Origin: Candidatus Limnocylindrales bacterium
GTDB lineage: Bacteria > Moduliflexota > Moduliflexia > Moduliflexales > JAUQPW01
DNA length: 64,000 nt
Assembly (NCBI GenBank): GCA_035559535.1
Contig: DATMBG010000022.1
Location: forward strand, 124,001-188,000
Direction of reading: 5' to 3'
Position 1 is the stretch's first letter; every line of letters begins with the position of its first letter. Below are positions 1 to 8,881 of the stretch, piece by piece. Below the pieces are notes generated by a model that did not search any database, had not been told where the DNA came from, and worked only from the letters and a program-made list of their open reading frames with translations. The translations under genes and the position numbers were made by a program.

Positions 1-94
1 TGGTCCTTATGTAATGAGTGGCGAGTGAGGAGGAATAAGCGATGAATAAAGTGGCGAGGGGTGAATAGAAAAAGCTTTACCCATCACTCATTAC

Positions 95-1588
95 TTAGGA
101 GGTTTTACGTTTTCGTTTAACTGAAGAGGGAATATTTAGATCTTCCCGGTACTTAGCGATGGTTCTTCGGGCTATTTCAATACCATCTTTCTTTAAAAGA
201 TCCAGAATTTCCTTATCACTATAAGGATTCGCCGTATCCTCATTTAAAATAATGTTCTTTATTTTTTCTTTCACTGCAATAGAGGAAATATCATTACCGG
301 AAGTACGGCTTAGCCCACTGTGGAAAAAGAATTTAAGTTCAAAGATTCCCCTCGGCGTATGCATGTATTTATTGGTTGTCACCCGACTGACGGTGGATTC
401 GTGCATAGAAATATCTTCGGCCACATCGCGTAATACAAGGGGTTTTAAATGGCTGATTCCGTGATCCAGGAACTCGCTTTGAAATTTAATGATACTTTTA
501 CCCACTTTATAGATGGTTCGTTTACGCTGTTCAATGCTTCGAATGAGCCAGATAGCAGACCGCAGCTTTTGTTCCACATATTGTCGGGTGGATTCGGAGA
601 CCTCCGCATTGTTGTGTCGAAGGATGCTTTTATAAAGGCTATTGATTCGCAAGCGGGGAATATCTTCTTCATTCAAAACGACTTCGTATTCTGATCCCAT
701 TTTATAGACGTACAAATCGGGAATAATGTATCGGGTTTTTTCATCAGAATATTCCAACCCGGGCTTGGGATTTAGCTTTTTAAGAATTTTATGAGCCAGT
801 TTAATATCTTCGACCGTGGTATTAAATTTACTGGCCAGTTCTTGATATTTTCCTCTTACCAGAGGTTCCAGCAAGTTTTCCTGGATAATTTTTTCGATAA
901 CGGTATTTTGCAGCTTGAGGTGTTGGATCTGAATCAGAAAACACTCCCGATAGTCCCTGGCTCCGACCCCGGCCGGATCAAAATTCTGAATTTTTCTTAA
1001 AACCCTCTCCACATCTTCTACCCGACACAGGGCCTCCTGGGCAATGTCTTCCAAAGGCGTTCGTAAATATCCATCTTCTTCTATATTACCGATAATAAGC
1101 GTACCGATTCGCAGTTCTTCTTCACTGGAGGTAGTCAGTTGAAGTTGCCATATCAGATGGTCGATGAGGGAGGAGGATTTGGTCAGGATATTTTCATAAG
1201 AAGGTCCTTCGCTATCGGGATCCCACTCGGTAAATTCTCCTAACCCACTGGGATTATCTTCAAAATAATCTTCCCAATTAACCAAATCCGATGATTTTTT
1301 TTCCTCGGGTTCTGTTTCCAGGGGCTCTTCCCAGGTGGGAGGGGGACTCTCAATCTGAATAGATGACTCACCGTCTAGTTCTCGCTCGATTTCCTCGATC
1401 CCTATCTTTTCTTGATCCGGTTCATCCTCTAAAGAAACTTCCAACAAAGGATTCTCGATAACTTCTTGCTCAATCATCTCCTTCAGTTCCAATGCAGACA
1501 TTTGCAGCAGTTTAATAGCCTGCTGTAACATGGGCGTCATGACAAGACGCTGAGTCATTTTGAGATTGAGTCTGGTATCCATGATCAT
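95..1588 (-). CDS. rpoN: RNA polymerase sigma-54 factor RpoN
   Basis: Alternative sigma factor that directs core polymerase to -24/-12 promoters and needs an AAA+ enhancer-binding protein to open them. The N-terminal glutamine-rich activator region is clear (MTQRLVMTPMLQQAIKLLQM), followed by an acidic stretch at about residues 55-120, the core-binding domain, and the C-terminal RpoN box ARRTIAKYRE. Length of about 497 residues is normal. The longest reading frame begins at a TTG at 1606. I prefer the ATG at 1588, which has a GGAG about 12 bases upstream; ATG at 1582 is also possible. It is the last gene of the lpt block, the usual position of rpoN in many proteobacteria and related phyla. 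Confidence 0.97.
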   Translation of the reverse strand: MIMDTRLNLKMTQRLVMTPMLQQAIKLLQMSALELKEMIEQEVIENPLLEVSLEDEPDQEKIGIEEIERELDGESSIQIESPPPTWEEPLETEPEEKKSSDLVNWEDYFEDNPSGLGEFTEWDPDSEGPSYENILTKSSSLIDHLIWQLQLTTSSEEELRIGTLIIGNIEEDGYLRTPLEDIAQEALCRVEDVERVLRKIQNFDPAGVGARDYRECFLIQIQHLKLQNTVIEKIIQENLLEPLVRGKYQELASKFNTTVEDIKLAHKILKKLNPKPGLEYSDEKTRYIIPDLYVYKMGSEYEVVLNEEDIPRLRINSLYKSILRHNNAEVSESTRQYVEQKLRSAIWLIRSIEQRKRTIYKVGKSIIKFQSEFLDHGISHLKPLVLRDVAEDISMHESTVSRVTTNKYMHTPRGIFELKFFFHSGLSRTSGNDISSIAVKEKIKNIILNEDTANPYSDKEILDLLKKDGIEIARRTIAKYREDLNIPSSVKRKRKTS

Positions 1589-1672
1589 AGTACTAAACCA
1601 CTCCAACTTCCATATTCAAAGCTCAAGGTAAAGAATCTTTTACCTTGGGCCTCAAATGATGAAATCTCAAAA

Positions 1673-2401
1673 CTACAATACAAAATCCTCTCCCAAATAA
1701 AGTTCTTTGGCCTTTTTATTAAAAGCCAGTTCTAAAGGAGTTCCTGAAAAACGTATTTCCCCATCAGTGAGAATATAAGCCCGGTCTGTAGTCTTCAAAG
1801 TCTCACGGACATTATGGTCGGTAATTAAAACCCCGATTCCCCGATAAGCTAGTTGGGCGATGATATCTTGGATATCTGCTACCGCCTTGGGATCAATGCC
1901 GGCAAAAGGCTCATCTAACAGAATAAAAGAGGGAGAGGTAACCAACGCTCTGGTAATCTCAACCCGTCGCCGCTCCCCGCCGGAGAGCGTATACGCTTTG
2001 TTATATCGAACCCTTGCAATATCGAGTTCGTTTAACAAAACGTCCAGCCGTTCTTTACGCTCGGTAGCTGTAAGATTGAGGGTTTCCAAAATGGCTAAAA
2101 TGTTTTCTTCAACGGTTAATTTCCGAAACACAGAAGCTTCCTGGGGTAAATAACCTAATCCCTTGCGTGCCCGCATATACATGGGATACTCGGTAATATC
2201 TTCCTCCCCTAAGTACACCCGTCCCTCTTCAGGTCGTATGAGCCCGATGAGCATATAAAAGGTAGTCGTTTTACCCGCCCCATTAGGTCCCAACAGTCCA
2301 ACGACTTCCCCTTGCCGAACGCTCAAACTGACTCCATTTACCACCTTCCGGCCTTTGTAACTTTTCTGAAGATTCTCCGCACGTAACTCAATCACAACCA
2401 A
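1673..2401 (-). CDS. lptB: LPS export ABC transporter ATP-binding protein LptB
   Basis: Cytoplasmic ATPase that powers extraction of lipopolysaccharide from the inner membrane, working with LptF/LptG and LptC. Walker [10 protein letters not shown], signature [10 protein letters not shown], Walker [12 protein letters not shown] and the switch histidine in [10 protein letters not shown] are all present. At 242 residues it has family length. The start is not ATG: the frame opens with TTG at 2401, and GTG at 2395 is an alternative; no ribosome-binding site decides between them. It lies between lptA and rpoN on the same strand. About 130 bases of octamer-like repeat separate it from lptA, so it may be expressed partly on its own. 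Confidence 0.96.
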   Translation of the reverse strand: MVVIELRAENLQKSYKGRKVVNGVSLSVRQGEVVGLLGPNGAGKTTTFYMLIGLIRPEEGRVYLGEEDITEYPMYMRARKGLGYLPQEASVFRKLTVEENILAILETLNLTATERKERLDVLLNELDIARVRYNKAYTLSGGERRRVEITRALVTSPSFILLDEPFAGIDPKAVADIQDIIAQLAYRGIGVLITDHNVRETLKTTDRAYILTDGEIRFSGTPLELAFNKKAKELYLGEDFVL

Positions 2402-2404
2402 CTA

Positions 2405-2530
2405 GGGAAGTAAGGGTATGGGAGTATGGGGGTAGGAGAGTAGGGAAGTAAGAGGGAAAGAGAAGATATGTTTATCACATTTCCACACTCCAATACTCCC
2501 ACACATCCGTACTCCCATACCTTCTACTTT
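2405..2530. repeat. Octamer-family intergenic inverted repeat
   Basis: Spacer between lptA and lptB filled by GGGAGTAT-like units on one side and their reverse complement (ACTCCCAT-like) on the other, so it can fold into a hairpin. The same unit recurs at 22975-23045, 45063-45172 and 52628-52748. I see no gene here. Confidence 0.6.
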
Positions 2531-2536
2531 TCTACT

Positions 2537-3739
2537 CTACGGCTTCCGTCCCCCAGGATAAAGGGTTGCCTTAATGGGGGACTCTACCTCAGTTTTTTCG
2601 CTTTTTTTTTCCTCCGATTTAGCTTTGTTATCAGCTCCTACATTTTGATCTCCTGGGAGAACCGTTTTAACACGACTTTTCTTAGCAGCCGTGGTGGTGG
2701 TAGCCGGACCACCCTTCGCAACATATTTATCCACGGCCAGAAAAGCTTCTATAATCGGGGCTTCTAAGGTATTTTTCTTGACCTTGTCTTCTGCACGGGC
2801 TTTGTTTCCGTCTAAACCCTCCAGAACGGCTCGTTGGGTATCATCATAGTACGTACCGCGATCCCCGGTAAAGAGCATATTATCCTTTGTAATGTGAACA
2901 TTATCAAACACTTCTATTTTCAAAAGCTCATCCTTTTCGGCCTGCGCATAGGCAATCATTTTCTCAGCCTTTAACTCGGTTGTTGCCTTCACGGCCACTA
3001 CATTTCCAATGTAAGTTGCGGTACGGTTTACATTATCTAAAATAACCTTATCAGCTGTAATCACAATGGGAACATCTCCCTTAAAACTTTCCTTCAAAGA
3101 ACTCGGTTTGGAACCTGAAGTTTTCTCAACCTTCCCGGATGTAAATCCCTTGTTTGGCTCACCATCTGAAGTTTTCTCAGCCGATTTAGATTCGGATTCT
3201 TTCTTCGGATGAAGCGTCATAACCACACGTTCAGGTCTGTTATCCGCAAAAGCTTCCACCACATCTTTATCCAGATAAGCAATCAAACGGTTACCGGTTA
3301 GCGTATTATCCACCTGCCAGGCCTTGGCATTTCCCTCCACCTCCAGCTTTTGCTCCGCATCATAATAAGTACATGTGTTTCCCGTTGCCGTGATGGTCTC
3401 CCGAACTAGCCGACAATCTCCAACGGCCACAGCCTTCTCTAGTTTTTCCTGGTCGTTGGCATAAACGATGAGTTTATCGGTAAAAATATTGGTCTGATCC
3501 TGACTGACAACCACATTACCGGTATAAATGGCAATCTTTTTGGTATTATCAATTTCAAGCTCATCTGCCGTAATTTCGGTAGGCCCACGACTTTTTTTCA
3601 TCTTGTCTTGTAATTTTTCATCTTTTTTCTCGGTTTTGGTGGGCTCTTGAGATTGGTCTTGAGATTGAACGGATGGTGATAGGACTAAACAGGCTCCCAG
3701 CATCACGAATCCTATAAACCATCTCTCCAGCTTTTTCAT
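2537..3739 (-). CDS. lptA: LptA/OstA-family periplasmic LPS transport protein, two-domain form
   Basis: Periplasmic bridge protein that carries LPS from LptC to the outer-membrane LptD. It has an N-terminal signal peptide (MKKLERWFIGFVMLGACLVL, then VQSQ), a charged linker, and two separate OstA/LptA beta-jellyroll units. The first opens with GPTEITADELEIDNTKKIA (about residue 53). The second opens with DVPIVITADKVILDN (about residue 225) and ends near residue 318. The C-terminal tail is charged and low in complexity. At 400 residues it is about twice the usual LptA length, so the domain appears duplicated inside one chain. A GGGGAG ribosome-binding site precedes the ATG. It lies 24 bases downstream of lptC. 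Confidence 0.9.
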   Translation of the reverse strand: MKKLERWFIGFVMLGACLVLSPSVQSQDQSQEPTKTEKKDEKLQDKMKKSRGPTEITADELEIDNTKKIAIYTGNVVVSQDQTNIFTDKLIVYANDQEKLEKAVAVGDCRLVRETITATGNTCTYYDAEQKLEVEGNAKAWQVDNTLTGNRLIAYLDKDVVEAFADNRPERVVMTLHPKKESESKSAEKTSDGEPNKGFTSGKVEKTSGSKPSSLKESFKGDVPIVITADKVILDNVNRTATYIGNVVAVKATTELKAEKMIAYAQAEKDELLKIEVFDNVHITKDNMLFTGDRGTYYDDTQRAVLEGLDGNKARAEDKVKKNTLEAPIIEAFLAVDKYVAKGGPATTTTAAKKSRVKTVLPGDQNVGADNKAKSEEKKSEKTEVESPIKATLYPGGRKP

Positions 3740-3763
3740 AACTCCCCCCTTTAAGGTTCTGAA

Positions 3764-4417
3764 TTAATCTGCCTTAAATAAAGGCAGTTGATCGGTTATC
3801 TCCACAAAACGCCCATCCCCGGTTGACCCATGCGTATTAAAACTCGAGCTATTTTCATCCTGGGATAAAATGATCGTTTTGACATTACGGCCAAATTTAA
3901 AGGTCTTGACATCTACTTTAGCCTCAAAGGCTTCTCCGGTTGTAATCGTGCGTCCCTTTTCAAGGGTTACCGGATCTTTAGAAGAAATAAGTCCCGTGGT
4001 GGTATCATAGACCAACTGATGGGCCTGTAATTTAACCCCGTCTTCATTTACAGCGACCACATTTCCGGTAATCGTAACGGTTTTGGTGATATCCGATTTT
4101 AATCCTTCCTTCCCCGTAAGGCTTAAGGCCTTACCCTGGTCATCAAAGAATCGTGCATGGACATCACTCAGTCGGGTTTCCTTTTGATCATTGAAAATTT
4201 CTGCAGTCTTGGCGGTCAGGCTCCATAAAAGCTGGTTTCCCGAGGACTCCGTCAACTCTACATCGTTAATAACCACATCTGCATGGGTATCCAACGAGTT
4301 ATTTTTAACCGGCGGCACGGGAACCCTCTGATATGAGAAAACATAGAAACTACTGATGGCTATTATAGCCAGTAAGATAAATAAAAATAATCCTCTTAAT
4401 ACCTTAAACTTGATCAT
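3764..4417 (-). CDS. lptC: LPS export protein LptC
   Basis: Bitopic inner-membrane protein that passes LPS from the LptBFG transporter to LptA. It has a single N-terminal transmembrane helix (about residues 8-28, LFLFILLAIIAISSFYVFSY) and a periplasmic LptC/jellyroll domain (ADVVINDVELTESSGNQLLW, GKEGLKSDITKTVTITGNV). At 217 residues it has normal length. Its start overlaps the end of the upstream HIT gene by 14 bases and lptA follows 24 bases downstream, so these genes are very probably co-transcribed. Confidence 0.92.
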   Translation of the reverse strand: MIKFKVLRGLFLFILLAIIAISSFYVFSYQRVPVPPVKNNSLDTHADVVINDVELTESSGNQLLWSLTAKTAEIFNDQKETRLSDVHARFFDDQGKALSLTGKEGLKSDITKTVTITGNVVAVNEDGVKLQAHQLVYDTTTGLISSKDPVTLEKGRTITTGEAFEAKVDVKTFKFGRNVKTIILSQDENSSSFNTHGSTGDGRFVEITDQLPLFKAD

Positions 4418-4892
4418 GATGGAAATAAGGGAGCAAAGTCCTATAGGTAGATTTGATATGCTCTGGGATGACCCGTACCTCCGCGATTACGGTCATATAG
4501 TTGGTGTCTCCTCCCCATCGGGGAACGATATGAACGTGGATATGATCTTTGACTCCAGCCCCCGCAACGGCTCCTATGTTGATCCCCATATTAAACCCTT
4601 CCGGGTGAAAAGCTTTCCTGAGAATGGTTTCACACCGTTGTACCTCCGAGAAAACATCCAAGATTTCCTCTTGAGTCAAATCGGCAAGATAAGGCACATG
4701 CCGATAAGGAATGATCATCAAATGCCCGTTATTATAAGGATAAAGATTCATCATGATAAACGAATGCTTACCTCGATACAATACGTAATGGACCTCATCT
4801 TCTTTTTCTGCCAACGCAGTGCAAAATAGACAACCCTTTTTTTTATCAGATAAAATATACTCGATTCTCCAAGGTGCCCAGAGGGTTTCCAC
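4404..4892 (-). CDS. HIT-family nucleotide hydrolase/phosphorylase
   Basis: Histidine-triad protein, probably acting on dinucleoside polyphosphates or nucleoside phosphoramidates. The active-site triad is HIHVHIVPRW near residue 119, and the start WAPWRIEYI plus CLFC (possible zinc site) is typical of the longer Ap4A-phosphorylase-like HIT branch. At 162 residues it is longer than HinT (about 114; a second HIT protein of that type lies at 51849-52193). It is the first gene of the lptC-lptA-lptB-rpoN run. This placement is frequent in delta-type bacteria and does not show a functional link to LPS export. Confidence 0.9.
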   Translation of the reverse strand: METLWAPWRIEYILSDKKKGCLFCTALAEKEDEVHYVLYRGKHSFIMMNLYPYNNGHLMIIPYRHVPYLADLTQEEILDVFSEVQRCETILRKAFHPEGFNMGINIGAVAGAGVKDHIHVHIVPRWGGDTNYMTVIAEVRVIPEHIKSTYRTLLPYFHHDQV

Positions 4893-5005
4893 AAAGTCTA
4901 AACTGATAGTTCACAGGAGGTAGGATCTAAAAAATTTTCTACTCCTTACTCCTTATGACCCAGTATTACCAATTCTTAGGCATATGTTATGCATACGCAA
5001 CTTTA

Positions 5006-5033
5006 GTTTTATTAGATTTTTTTTCTTTGTCAA
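5006..5033 (-). promoter_or_regulatory. Possible sigma-70 promoter for the HIT-lpt operon
   Basis: On the minus strand a perfect -35 TTGACA (5033-5028) is followed after 16 bases by TAAAAC (5011-5006), about 115 bases upstream of the HIT start. The -10 is weak, so this is tentative. Confidence 0.3.
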
Positions 5034-5153
5034 GTTCTTATATTGGAAATTTTTTACTTCTCCAATTGATAGGCTCTCCCGCCTCTAGAAACGATCTTAC
5101 CAGGGAACTTTATCCACTTCTTATCTCCTTACTGGATAACTCCAAAAATCGCC

Positions 5154-6353
5154 CTATGCCCACTCTAAAGCCTGGCGTAAATCTTCCAGGATATCTTCCA
5201 GATCTTCAATTCCTACTGATAATCGGATAAGTCCTTCGGTAATACCTAATTTCTCTCGCTCCTCCTTAGGCATCCGGCGATGAGAAGTGGCTGCAGGAAT
5301 AGTGACCAGCCCCTCAACCCCTCCCAAACTACCGGCTAAGTGAAAGAGTTTTAAGTGGCGTACAACCTTTTCTGCTTCTGCACCCCCGGACACCTCAAAA
5401 CTGAGCATTCCCCCAAATCCTCGCATCTGCTTCCTGGCGATTTCATGTTGGGGATGATCTTCGAGTCCCGGGTAAAAAACTTTTCGTACCTTAGGATGGT
5501 TTTGAAGAAATCGAGCAACCTGTAAGCCATTGTGATTATGACGTTCCATTCTGGCTCCTAAGGTTTTAATCCCTCGATTCAATAACCAGGCGGTATGAGG
5601 ATCCGGAATTCCACCGTATACATATCGGATATACTGAATTCGGCTCATCAGTTCCTGGCTTCCTATCACAACACCGGCCAAAATATCGCTATGACCTCCT
5701 AAATACTTCGAACCACTATGAATTTCAATATCCACTCCCAGGTTTAACGGCTTCTGATTAAAAGGTGAAGCAAACGTATTATCGATGACGGTAAGGATCT
5801 TATGCTTCTTTCCAATCTCAACGATTTTTTCGATATCCAACACCTTCAACATGGGATTCGTAGGGGTTTCAAAGTAAATGATTCGGGTGGAAGGGCGAAG
5901 GGCTGTTTCCAAGGCCCTTAAATCCCCGGTTTCAATAAAAGTAGTCTCTACCTGAAATCGGGGAAGCTCATTTTTAAGAAAGTTAAAGCTTCCTCCATAA
6001 ATATCTTGAAAAGCTACAATATGATCTCCGGAACTGACCAAAGCCAGGAAGGTAGAAGTAATGGCGGCCATTCCAGAAGCAAAAACTAAAGCCCTTTCTC
6101 CTTGGGCAAGGGTCGCAATTTTAGCTTCGACGGCCTGGAAGGTAGGATTGCTGGCACGGGTATAGAAAAAGCCCTTTTTCTTACCGCTAATGACCTCTTT
6201 GAAGGTCTCCATATCCGGTTGAGCATACATCACCGTGGGATAAATAGGGAGACCAATGGATCCGGTTGCCGGGTCTGGAGGGTCTCCGGCAGATACTGCC
6301 TGAGTATGAAATCCTTTCATCCGATTCATCTGATCCTGCCGCTCCTGTTCCAT
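5154..6353 (-). CDS. Cys/Met-metabolism PLP enzyme (cystathionine gamma-synthase / gamma-lyase family)
   Basis: Cytosolic PLP enzyme of the trans-sulfuration family. It carries the substrate-handling motif YTRASNPTFQAVEAKIA, the cofactor-stacking region FASGMAAITSTF, DNTFASPFNQKPL and the Schiff-base lysine in HSGSKYLGGHSD. I choose ATG 6353 (protein start MEQERQDQMNRMKGFHTQAV, about 399 residues) because an AAGGAG lies just upstream. The longer frame to 6482 adds 43 residues unlike this family and runs toward a repeat. MetB, MetC, MGL and O-acetylhomoserine sulfhydrylase cannot be told apart by eye. The neighbours do not help, being a divergent aminotransferase and the lpt operon. Confidence 0.92.
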   Translation of the reverse strand: MEQERQDQMNRMKGFHTQAVSAGDPPDPATGSIGLPIYPTVMYAQPDMETFKEVISGKKKGFFYTRASNPTFQAVEAKIATLAQGERALVFASGMAAITSTFLALVSSGDHIVAFQDIYGGSFNFLKNELPRFQVETTFIETGDLRALETALRPSTRIIYFETPTNPMLKVLDIEKIVEIGKKHKILTVIDNTFASPFNQKPLNLGVDIEIHSGSKYLGGHSDILAGVVIGSQELMSRIQYIRYVYGGIPDPHTAWLLNRGIKTLGARMERHNHNGLQVARFLQNHPKVRKVFYPGLEDHPQHEIARKQMRGFGGMLSFEVSGGAEAEKVVRHLKLFHLAGSLGGVEGLVTIPAATSHRRMPKEEREKLGITEGLIRLSVGIEDLEDILEDLRQALEWA

Positions 6354-6455
6354 ATTTCTACGCTCCTTCAATCTTGAACAATTTCCCGTAAATCCTCTTG
6401 ATTCTGTTTTTATAATACAGTACAGTATCCTTACTTCGATTTCAAGGAACTTTAT

Positions 6456-6590
6456 CAATTTAGTAGATGGAAAAAGAAACACTCCCCATCCCCCCTCCAG
6501 GGGGGACTGACATGGGGTTGCTGCTGCTGAATCCCCCCTGGAGGGGGGATGGGGAGTGTTCAGACAGAAAAAGGGACACCTACTAAATTG
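6456..6590. repeat. Nested inverted repeat (MITE-like)
   Basis: Outer arms read caatttagtagatg (6456-6469) and cacctactaaattg (6577-6590), matching as inverted copies with one mismatch. Inside is a perfect 29-bp inverted repeat, 6478-6506 against 6532-6560, C-rich then G-rich, with a 25-base loop. The outer arm recurs at 19646-19659 and, less exactly, near 8174-8190. It lies in the 352-base gap between two divergent genes. I see no coding potential. Confidence 0.75.
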
Positions 6591-6617
6591 TTATAGTGAC
6601 ATAAGACTTCGTTTTCC

Positions 6618-6646
6618 TTGACAAACCAGCCTTTATGGGTTATCAA
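6618..6646 (+). promoter_or_regulatory. Sigma-70 type promoter of the class III aminotransferase
   Basis: TTGACA (6618-6623), a 17-base spacer and TATCAA (6641-6646), about 60 bases upstream of the ATG at 6706. Confidence 0.5.
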
Positions 6647-6705
6647 CCTGAATAGTTTGACCCGAGAACAAAGCTTTTACTTTAACTGAAAAGGAGATTT
6701 TATTT

Positions 6706-8115
6706 ATGACTTCAAAACCATCCGGAACTCTTCTTGCTTCCTTACAATCTGTAGATGCCGAAAGAATTCGGGAGATCAGTCGAAAGCATCTTTGGCAACC
6801 CCTCCTCCAACATAGCCTGTTAGAAACCCAAAAACCCCTGATTATCACAGAAGGAAAGGGCTGCTATTTGATAGATTCCGAGGGTCATGAATATTTAGAT
6901 GCCTTCTCTGGGCTCTGGGCCGTTAACATAGGGTACGGTCGGCAGGAGATAGCCGATGCGGTTTATCGACAGATGAACCAGCTTAATTACTATCCACTCA
7001 GCCAGCTCAACGTTCCGGCAGCGCTTTTAGCCGAAAAGCTTGCTTCGATCCTTCCTGGAGATCTGGAGCGAATTTTCTTCGTTAATAGTGGATCGGAAGC
7101 GGTGGAAACGGCCCTCAAAATCGCCCGGCAATACGGACGGCAGAAATATCCTGGGGAAAATCGCTATAAAATCATCTCGCGATATCGAAGTTACCACGGA
7201 TTCACCATGGGTGCCCTCTCCGCCACAGGACAGAAAATGCGGAAGAGAAAATTTGAGCCCCTGGTTCCCGGTTTTCTCCATGCCCATCCTCCCTACTGTT
7301 ACCGTTGTCCCCTTAACCTCAAGTACCCGGAATGCAATATTCAATGTGCTGAGGAGATTGGAAATATCATTCAACACGAAGGGAAAGAATCCGTTGCAGC
7401 GGTTATTGCAGAACCGATTATCGGAGGAGGTGGCGTGATTGTTCCCCCACCCGAATACTTTCCCAAACTCAGGAAGATCTGTGATGATCATGGAGTATTG
7501 CTGATTGCCGATGAGGTGATTACCGGATTTGGGCGAACGGGTACCCTTTTTGCTTCAGAAGCCTTTAATATTAGACCGGATATGATCACTCTGGCCAAGG
7601 GAATTAGCAGTGCTTATCTGCCTTTAGCAGCCTGTGCCACAACTCCCCAAGTGTTCGATGCATTTCTGGGGAGTCCAGGAGCCGAACTGGAGTTCGGTCA
7701 GGTCAGTACCTTTGGGGGCCACCCGGTAGCCTGTGCAGCCGGTCTGGCCAATTTAGATATCCTCCTTCGAGAACGACTCTGGGAGAATTCTGCAGAAGTA
7801 GGCTCGTATCTTCTAAAGGGATTGGAACAGCTCAAGGAATTTCCCATTGTAGGTGATGTACGCGGCAAGGGGCTCCTGGCCGGAATCGAGATTGTGATAG
7901 ATGAAAACAAAACCCCCGCAGACGATAAAACTATCGGGACGATCTTGAAAGAAGCCCGGGAGGAAGGGGTTATCGTAGGCCGTATGGCCATGGCAGTTAC
8001 AGATTACAATAATGTCGTGGCCCTTTCTCCTCCCTTATCCCTCAAAAAAGAGGAGGCCGACCGAATTGTGAACGCGTTACAAAAATCCATCGGGAAAGTA
8101 GCAAGAAGTTTGTGA
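6706..8115 (+). CDS. Class III PLP aminotransferase
   Basis: Transfers an amino group between an omega-amino compound and a keto acid. Family marks are YLDAFSGLWAVNIGYG, VNSGSEAVETALKIARQYG, the LIADEVITGFGRTG aspartate that binds the PLP ring, and the Schiff-base lysine in TLAKGISSAYLP. The sequence resembles the beta-alanine/putrescine/omega-amino-acid:pyruvate branch, but the substrate is not readable. At 469 residues it is complete. The start is supported by AAGGAG nine bases upstream and a promoter at 6618-6646. It appears monocistronic, with about 380 bases of gene-poor DNA downstream. Confidence 0.93.
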   Translation: MTSKPSGTLLASLQSVDAERIREISRKHLWQPLLQHSLLETQKPLIITEGKGCYLIDSEGHEYLDAFSGLWAVNIGYGRQEIADAVYRQMNQLNYYPLSQLNVPAALLAEKLASILPGDLERIFFVNSGSEAVETALKIARQYGRQKYPGENRYKIISRYRSYHGFTMGALSATGQKMRKRKFEPLVPGFLHAHPPYCYRCPLNLKYPECNIQCAEEIGNIIQHEGKESVAAVIAEPIIGGGGVIVPPPEYFPKLRKICDDHGVLLIADEVITGFGRTGTLFASEAFNIRPDMITLAKGISSAYLPLAACATTPQVFDAFLGSPGAELEFGQVSTFGGHPVACAAGLANLDILLRERLWENSAEVGSYLLKGLEQLKEFPIVGDVRGKGLLAGIEIVIDENKTPADDKTIGTILKEAREEGVIVGRMAMAVTDYNNVVALSPPLSLKKEEADRIVNALQKSIGKVARSL

Positions 8116-8498
8116 GGATTTTAATCTATTACCCACCAGCCTGGAAAGTGGTAAGGGAGAGGGGTATCTGTATCCATTTAGCAGGTGGAAGGAAAAAAGT
8201 GACCTTTCCTAAACAGTCATGACCCGTTGGATCGTCGCAAGGTATGAAAATCGTAGGGCGTTTTCGTAAGACAATTATATGGGAGTGCGGGCGGGGACGC
8301 TTGCCATATCCCTAAGTTCTGTGCCAAACGTATCCAGTTTAAAACTCCCGAAGATGTGGCGGAGAGCTTTGAGGATTGTTAGAATTTTACAGTTATTAAC
8401 AGACCGCTCCTCCAGGGTTTAAACCCTTAACTTAACCCCTTACCCTGTAAGGGTAGCCCAGGAGCCAGAAGGTAGGTGTATCATTAAAAAGGAGATAT
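8116..8498. other. Intergenic region with a possible gene remnant and repeat fragments
   Basis: No intact gene. At 8257-8382 (plus) there is an open stretch without a start whose end reads CAKRIQFKTPEDVAESFED before TAG and looks protein-like, perhaps the tail of a decayed gene. Near 8174-8190 there is an arm like that of the 6456-6590 element. Near 8398-8418 there is a short match to the dispersed repeat at 15095-15233. A small hairpin (cttaccctgtaagggtag) lies near 8440. Confidence 0.4.
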
Positions 8499-8768
8499 AT
8501 GGAGTTTAAAACCAGTGACCTGAAAATGTTAAGCCAGAGATTAGAAGAATTGGCCAGTAATGGGAATAGAACGGCCATTCGGATACAAAAGACCTTACAT
8601 AGAACCATTGAGGAAGTCAGGGAAGTATGGCACGAATTAGATGATTTACCCTTGTCTGAATGGAACGAAGAGGCCAGGGAACTTTTTGAAGTAGTCGATA
8701 GCCTTCTAAAGGTTCTTTGTATCTTCTCGGTAGATGAAGGGAATATCTCTTTATCGCAATCCTGCTAA
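8499..8768 (+). CDS. Small hypothetical protein, helical
   Basis: 89 residues, not recognised. A strong AAGGAGAT precedes the ATG. The sequence is polar and probably all-helical (LKMLSQRLEELASNGNRTAI, TIEEVREVWHELDDL), with no signal peptide or membrane segment. Two cysteines occur late in the chain (LLKVLCIFS and the C-terminal SQSC). It is followed 113 bases later by another small hypothetical gene on the same strand, so the two may form an operon. Start signal and acidic composition make a real gene likely. Function unknown. Confidence 0.65.
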   Translation: MEFKTSDLKMLSQRLEELASNGNRTAIRIQKTLHRTIEEVREVWHELDDLPLSEWNEEARELFEVVDSLLKVLCIFSVDEGNISLSQSC

Positions 8769-8881
8769 AGGTAACCATCGGATCGAGCTCTTCTATTCTT
8801 TGGGATGGATGTCTTCTTTTGTGAGCGGGGTTGTCAGTTTACAGGGTTTACCGTTCACATAGGAAGAACGAAGAAAGATCC

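Noticed and set aside
2468-2767. Plus-strand ORF of 99 residues
   Set aside because: Antisense to lptA and the octamer repeat; no ribosome-binding site, repeat-derived N-terminus.
4356-4829. Plus-strand ORF of 157 residues
   Set aside because: Complement of the HIT gene, whose family motifs are certain.
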